The notes under the pieces were generated by a model that saw nothing but the letters and a program-made list of their open reading frames with translations, searched no databases and was not told the origin of the DNA. Positions 6,540 through 8,260 of a DNA stretch of 8,260 nt are shown in pieces (position 1 is the stretch's first letter; every line of letters starts with the position of its first letter). The position numbers and the translations under genes were made by a program. This DNA is from Gammaproteobacteria bacterium (GTDB lineage Bacteria; Pseudomonadota; Gammaproteobacteria; Immundisolibacterales; Immundisolibacteraceae): assembly GCA_003526065.1 (NCBI GenBank), contig DQBD01000060.1:3759-12018 (forward strand), read 5' to 3'.

Positions 6540-6865
6540 GCACGCCCCCCTTTGCCCTGCCGTCGGGGTACGAGGACCTGGCGTGGCTGGCCGATTGGGC
6601 GCTGCCGGCAGAGCATCAGCGTCACGGCAAGCGCCTGTCCACGCCGCTGGCCGAGTTGCAGCGGGTGTATGACACGCTGCTGCCACGCATCGAGGGCATA
6701 ATCGCCCACCTGGACCAATTCCCCGTCGACGACTTGCCCGCGCCCGAGGGCAACCTCATGCTTCTGGCGCTGGCCTTCGTGGAGGTGTCGCCGGCGGTGG
6801 AGCTGCTGCATTCGCCCACGGTGCCGGACGGCTTCGAGCCGAGCCGGTTCCGCGTGCACTTTTGA
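6536..6865 (+). CDS. Small acidic protein of unknown function coupled to the Rieske oxygenase
   Basis: I do not recognise a named family. The 109-residue product is acidic (about 15 Asp/Glu against 7 Lys/Arg) and has no signal peptide, cysteine or transmembrane segment. Its start overlaps the stop of the Rieske gene as ATGA, which implies translational coupling and roughly matched expression. It looks mostly helical, with Trp-rich YEDLAWLADWALP near the N-terminus, a middle segment around LLPRIEGIIAHLDQFP, and a C-terminal part with LALAFVEVSPAVELL. It has no ferredoxin motif and no NTF2-like beta-subunit patterns, so it is not an obvious electron carrier or beta subunit. A role as an assembly, stability or regulatory partner of the oxygenase is inference from position alone. 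The frame is credible because it keeps G/C-rich third positions and ends just before a new ribosome binding site. Confidence 0.75.
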   Translation: MSTPPFALPSGYEDLAWLADWALPAEHQRHGKRLSTPLAELQRVYDTLLPRIEGIIAHLDQFPVDDLPAPEGNLMLLALAFVEVSPAVELLHSPTVPDGFEPSRFRVHF

Positions 6866-6873
6866 AGCGGCCT

Positions 6874-6888
6874 GGTCGACCGGTACCG
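6874..6888. promoter_or_regulatory. Overlapping short palindromes ahead of the isochorismatase-like gene
   Basis: GGTCGACC (6874-6881) and CGGTACCG (6881-6888) are two perfect 8-base palindromes sharing one base, within the 60-base gap before the next gene. They could be an operator or chance in GC-rich DNA. No clear -35/-10 pair is visible in the gap. Confidence 0.15.
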
Positions 6889-6925
6889 ATCCGTCTCACA
6901 GTCAATCAACCAAGGAGCTAAATAG

Positions 6926-7543
6926 ATGGCCATCGAAATCGACGTGAAGAAGACCGCCCTGCTGTCGATGGACTTCCAGAACGACATCATCCATCCGGAT
7001 GCGCCGCTGGCGCAGGCGGCCGGCTTCGCCAAGATGGTGCAGGACACCGACATCCTGCCGCGCAGCGCCAAGGTGCTGGACGCCGCCCGCAAGGCCGGCA
7101 TGAAGGTGATCCACATCGTGGTCGAGTTCGACGAAAACTCGCCGACCATGCCCCACCGCGGCGCGTTCTTCCGCATGCTCGGCTCCGGTGGCCCGACCCT
7201 GCAGCCGGGTACCTGGGGTGCGCAGATCCACGAGGACGTGGCCCCGCAGCCGGGTGACGAAATCGTCAAGAAGGCCATGATCAGCGCCTTCTGCGGTTCC
7301 AACCTGAAGGAAGTGCTGGACAAGAACGGCATCACCGACATCGCCATGATCGGCGTTGCCACCACGTTCGTGGTCGAAGGCACCGTCTGGTCGGCGGTGG
7401 ACATGGGCCTGAGCTGCGTCGTCATCGAGGACTGCGTGTGCGCCGGCAGCCAGGAGGCGCATGACGCCGCCATCCAGACCTCGCTGACCTATCTGTCGGA
7501 CATCTGCAAGGCGGACGAATTCATCGCTGCCATCCAGAAGTAA
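6926..7543 (+). CDS. Isochorismatase-family hydrolase homologue lacking the nucleophilic cysteine
   Basis: A 205-residue cytoplasmic protein with the isochorismatase/cysteine-hydrolase fold. The catalytic Asp is Asp16 in LLSMDFQNDI, and the catalytic Lys is probably Lys116 in VKKAMISAF. The nucleophile loop, usually G-x-A-T-x-x-C-V-E-G-T, reads GVATTFVVEGT, so the cysteine position is Val149. Members that keep the cysteine cleave amides such as nicotinamide, N-carbamoyl compounds or ureido groups. True isochorismatases (PhzD, EntB N-terminal domain) lack this cysteine and hydrolyse a vinyl ether with the Asp. This protein may therefore act on a vinyl ether or related bond, or be a non-catalytic binder. 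AAGGAG (6912-6917) precedes the ATG. It has more Lys (about 14) than Arg (about 4), unlike its Arg-rich neighbours. It is the last gene of the cluster and is followed by a strong terminator. Confidence 0.88.
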   Translation: MAIEIDVKKTALLSMDFQNDIIHPDAPLAQAAGFAKMVQDTDILPRSAKVLDAARKAGMKVIHIVVEFDENSPTMPHRGAFFRMLGSGGPTLQPGTWGAQIHEDVAPQPGDEIVKKAMISAFCGSNLKEVLDKNGITDIAMIGVATTFVVEGTVWSAVDMGLSCVVIEDCVCAGSQEAHDAAIQTSLTYLSDICKADEFIAAIQK

Positions 7544-7565
7544 GTCCCGGACCACGGGCTGATCG

Positions 7566-7602
7566 GGCCCCGTCGGTGCACAGGCACCGGCGGGGCCTTT
7601 TT
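7566..7602 (+). terminator. Strong intrinsic terminator after the isochorismatase-like gene
   Basis: GGCCCCGTCGGTGC (7566-7579) pairs with GCACCGGCGGGGCC (7584-7597) over 14 positions with a single T-G wobble and an ACAG loop, followed by TTTTT (7598-7602). It ends transcription of the catabolic cluster just before the convergent hrpA gene. On the minus strand no T-run follows the stem, so it acts mainly in the + direction. Confidence 0.92.
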
Positions 7603-7615
7603 CGTTTCCGGGGGG

Positions 7616-8260
7616 CTAGCCCGCCGCGCCGCGACGGGCGGGCAGGGCGCCGGTCAGCGCATCGAGCTGCTTGTGCAGGCGCGCCACGGACACCGGCTCG
7701 CGGGTGCCCAGTTCGGGCGCGAACAGCGCCACCCGCAATTCCTCCAGCAGCCAGCGCAGGTGAACCCAGTCGGCATGGTGCGGGTGTGTCGTCTGCACCG
7801 GACGGTGTTCCCAGTAACGTTCCCACAGCGGCCGCAATCCCAGCGCGCGTCTGCGGTCGGCAGCCGCATCGTGCCGTGCCGCGCCCAGGCGCCGTGTCGC
7901 GGCGCTCAGGTAGCGGGGCAGTTCACCCATCCAGTGCGGCGGCGTGTCGGCCACGAAGCCGGGGTGAATCAGCCGCTGCAGCTGGTCACGCAGGTCGCCG
8001 GCCACGTCCAGCAGCGTCAGGGTGGTTACCTGATCGAGTTGCCGGGTGAGCGCCTGCCAGGCGGTCAGGGTCTCGGTCACCGTGTGGGCCAGGCGCTCGC
8101 CGGCGGCGGGAAGGTCGGCCCCCAGCCGTGCCGCCAGTGTCTCGAAACCGCCCCGGTCGCGTGGCGCCTGGGCATCGTCCGGCCACAGCTGGCGGACAGT
8201 GGCCAGGTGCAGGTCGCGTTGCAGCGCCGTGGCCGTGCCGAGCCGGCGGTAGGCGGTCTC
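7616..8260 (-). CDS. hrpA: ATP-dependent RNA helicase HrpA, C-terminal part (5' end outside the window)
   Basis: The minus-strand frame is open from the window edge (8260) to a TAG at 7616-7618, giving the last 214 residues of a protein whose family is normally about 1,300 residues. The GTG at 8078-8080 is internal and not a start, since the frame continues upstream with family-like sequence. Family patterns of the HrpA C-terminal extension (DUF3418 region) are visible: LIHPGFVADTPPHW, LPRYLSA, LRPLWERYWEH and, near the end, WLLEELRVALFAPELGT followed by EPVSVARL. The helicase core itself lies beyond the window. HrpA is a DEAH-box helicase linked to ribosome rescue and RNA processing, so it is a housekeeping neighbour with no expected role in the catabolic genes. 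It converges on them, with 13 bases between its stop and the T-run of the terminator. Confidence 0.9.
   Translation of the reverse strand, partial: ETAYRRLGTATALQRDLHLATVRQLWPDDAQAPRDRGGFETLAARLGADLPAAGERLAHTVTETLTAWQALTRQLDQVTTLTLLDVAGDLRDQLQRLIHPGFVADTPPHWMGELPRYLSAATRRLGAARHDAAADRRRALGLRPLWERYWEHRPVQTTHPHHADWVHLRWLLEELRVALFAPELGTREPVSVARLHKQLDALTGALPARRGAAG

Noticed and set aside
5319..6686. A 455-codon minus-strand open frame over the second Rieske gene.
   Set aside because: It is in the same mirror codon phase as the Rieske gene, and the Rieske and iron-binding motifs on the + strand are unambiguous.
8078..8080. A GTG start giving a complete 154-residue minus-strand protein.
   Set aside because: The frame stays open to the window edge with HrpA-like sequence upstream, so the GTG is an internal valine codon.

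Overview
The window is GC-rich, with short intergenic gaps and genes packed on the + strand. It ends in the 3' part of hrpA, a helicase gene common in beta- and gammaproteobacteria. Codon choice (mostly G/C in third positions) and gene content suggest a high-GC proteobacterium that degrades aromatic or polycyclic compounds. An Immundisolibacter-like gammaproteobacterium is one possibility, but that is a guess and the sequence here does not prove it.

Layout: (1) Positions 1-178 hold a near-perfect 86-bp tandem duplication carrying the ribosome binding site and first codons of the first gene. (2) 149-1911 encodes a two-subunit Rieske ring-hydroxylating dioxygenase (alpha, then beta), closed by two tandem GC-rich hairpins (1914-1983). 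(3) 2047-5272 encodes a thiolase-fold protein without the thiolase catalytic residues, a DUF35/zinc-ribbon partner and an acyl-CoA ligase. (4) 5340-6865 encodes a second, unrelated Rieske oxygenase alpha subunit with no beta subunit, and a 109-residue acidic protein of unknown function whose start overlaps its stop (ATGA). (5) 6926-7543 encodes an isochorismatase-fold hydrolase whose nucleophilic cysteine position is valine. A strong intrinsic terminator (7566-7602) follows. (6) 7616-8260, minus strand, is the C-terminal part of HrpA, convergent with the cluster.

How the genes may work together (inference): the ligase would activate a carboxylic acid to its CoA thioester, the thiolase-like/DUF35 pair would cut a C-C bond in a CoA-linked intermediate (by analogy with the steroid side-chain aldolase Ltp2-DUF35), and the two Rieske oxygenases would hydroxylate the ring or a related intermediate. 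No ferredoxin, reductase, hydratase, dehydrogenase, transporter or regulator is encoded here, so the pathway must draw on genes elsewhere. The substrate cannot be read from the sequence.

The observations most worth following are the Ltp2-like aldolase pair, the cysteine-less isochorismatase homologue, the small coupled protein, and a hairpin that places the Shine-Dalgarno of the second Rieske gene in its loop.
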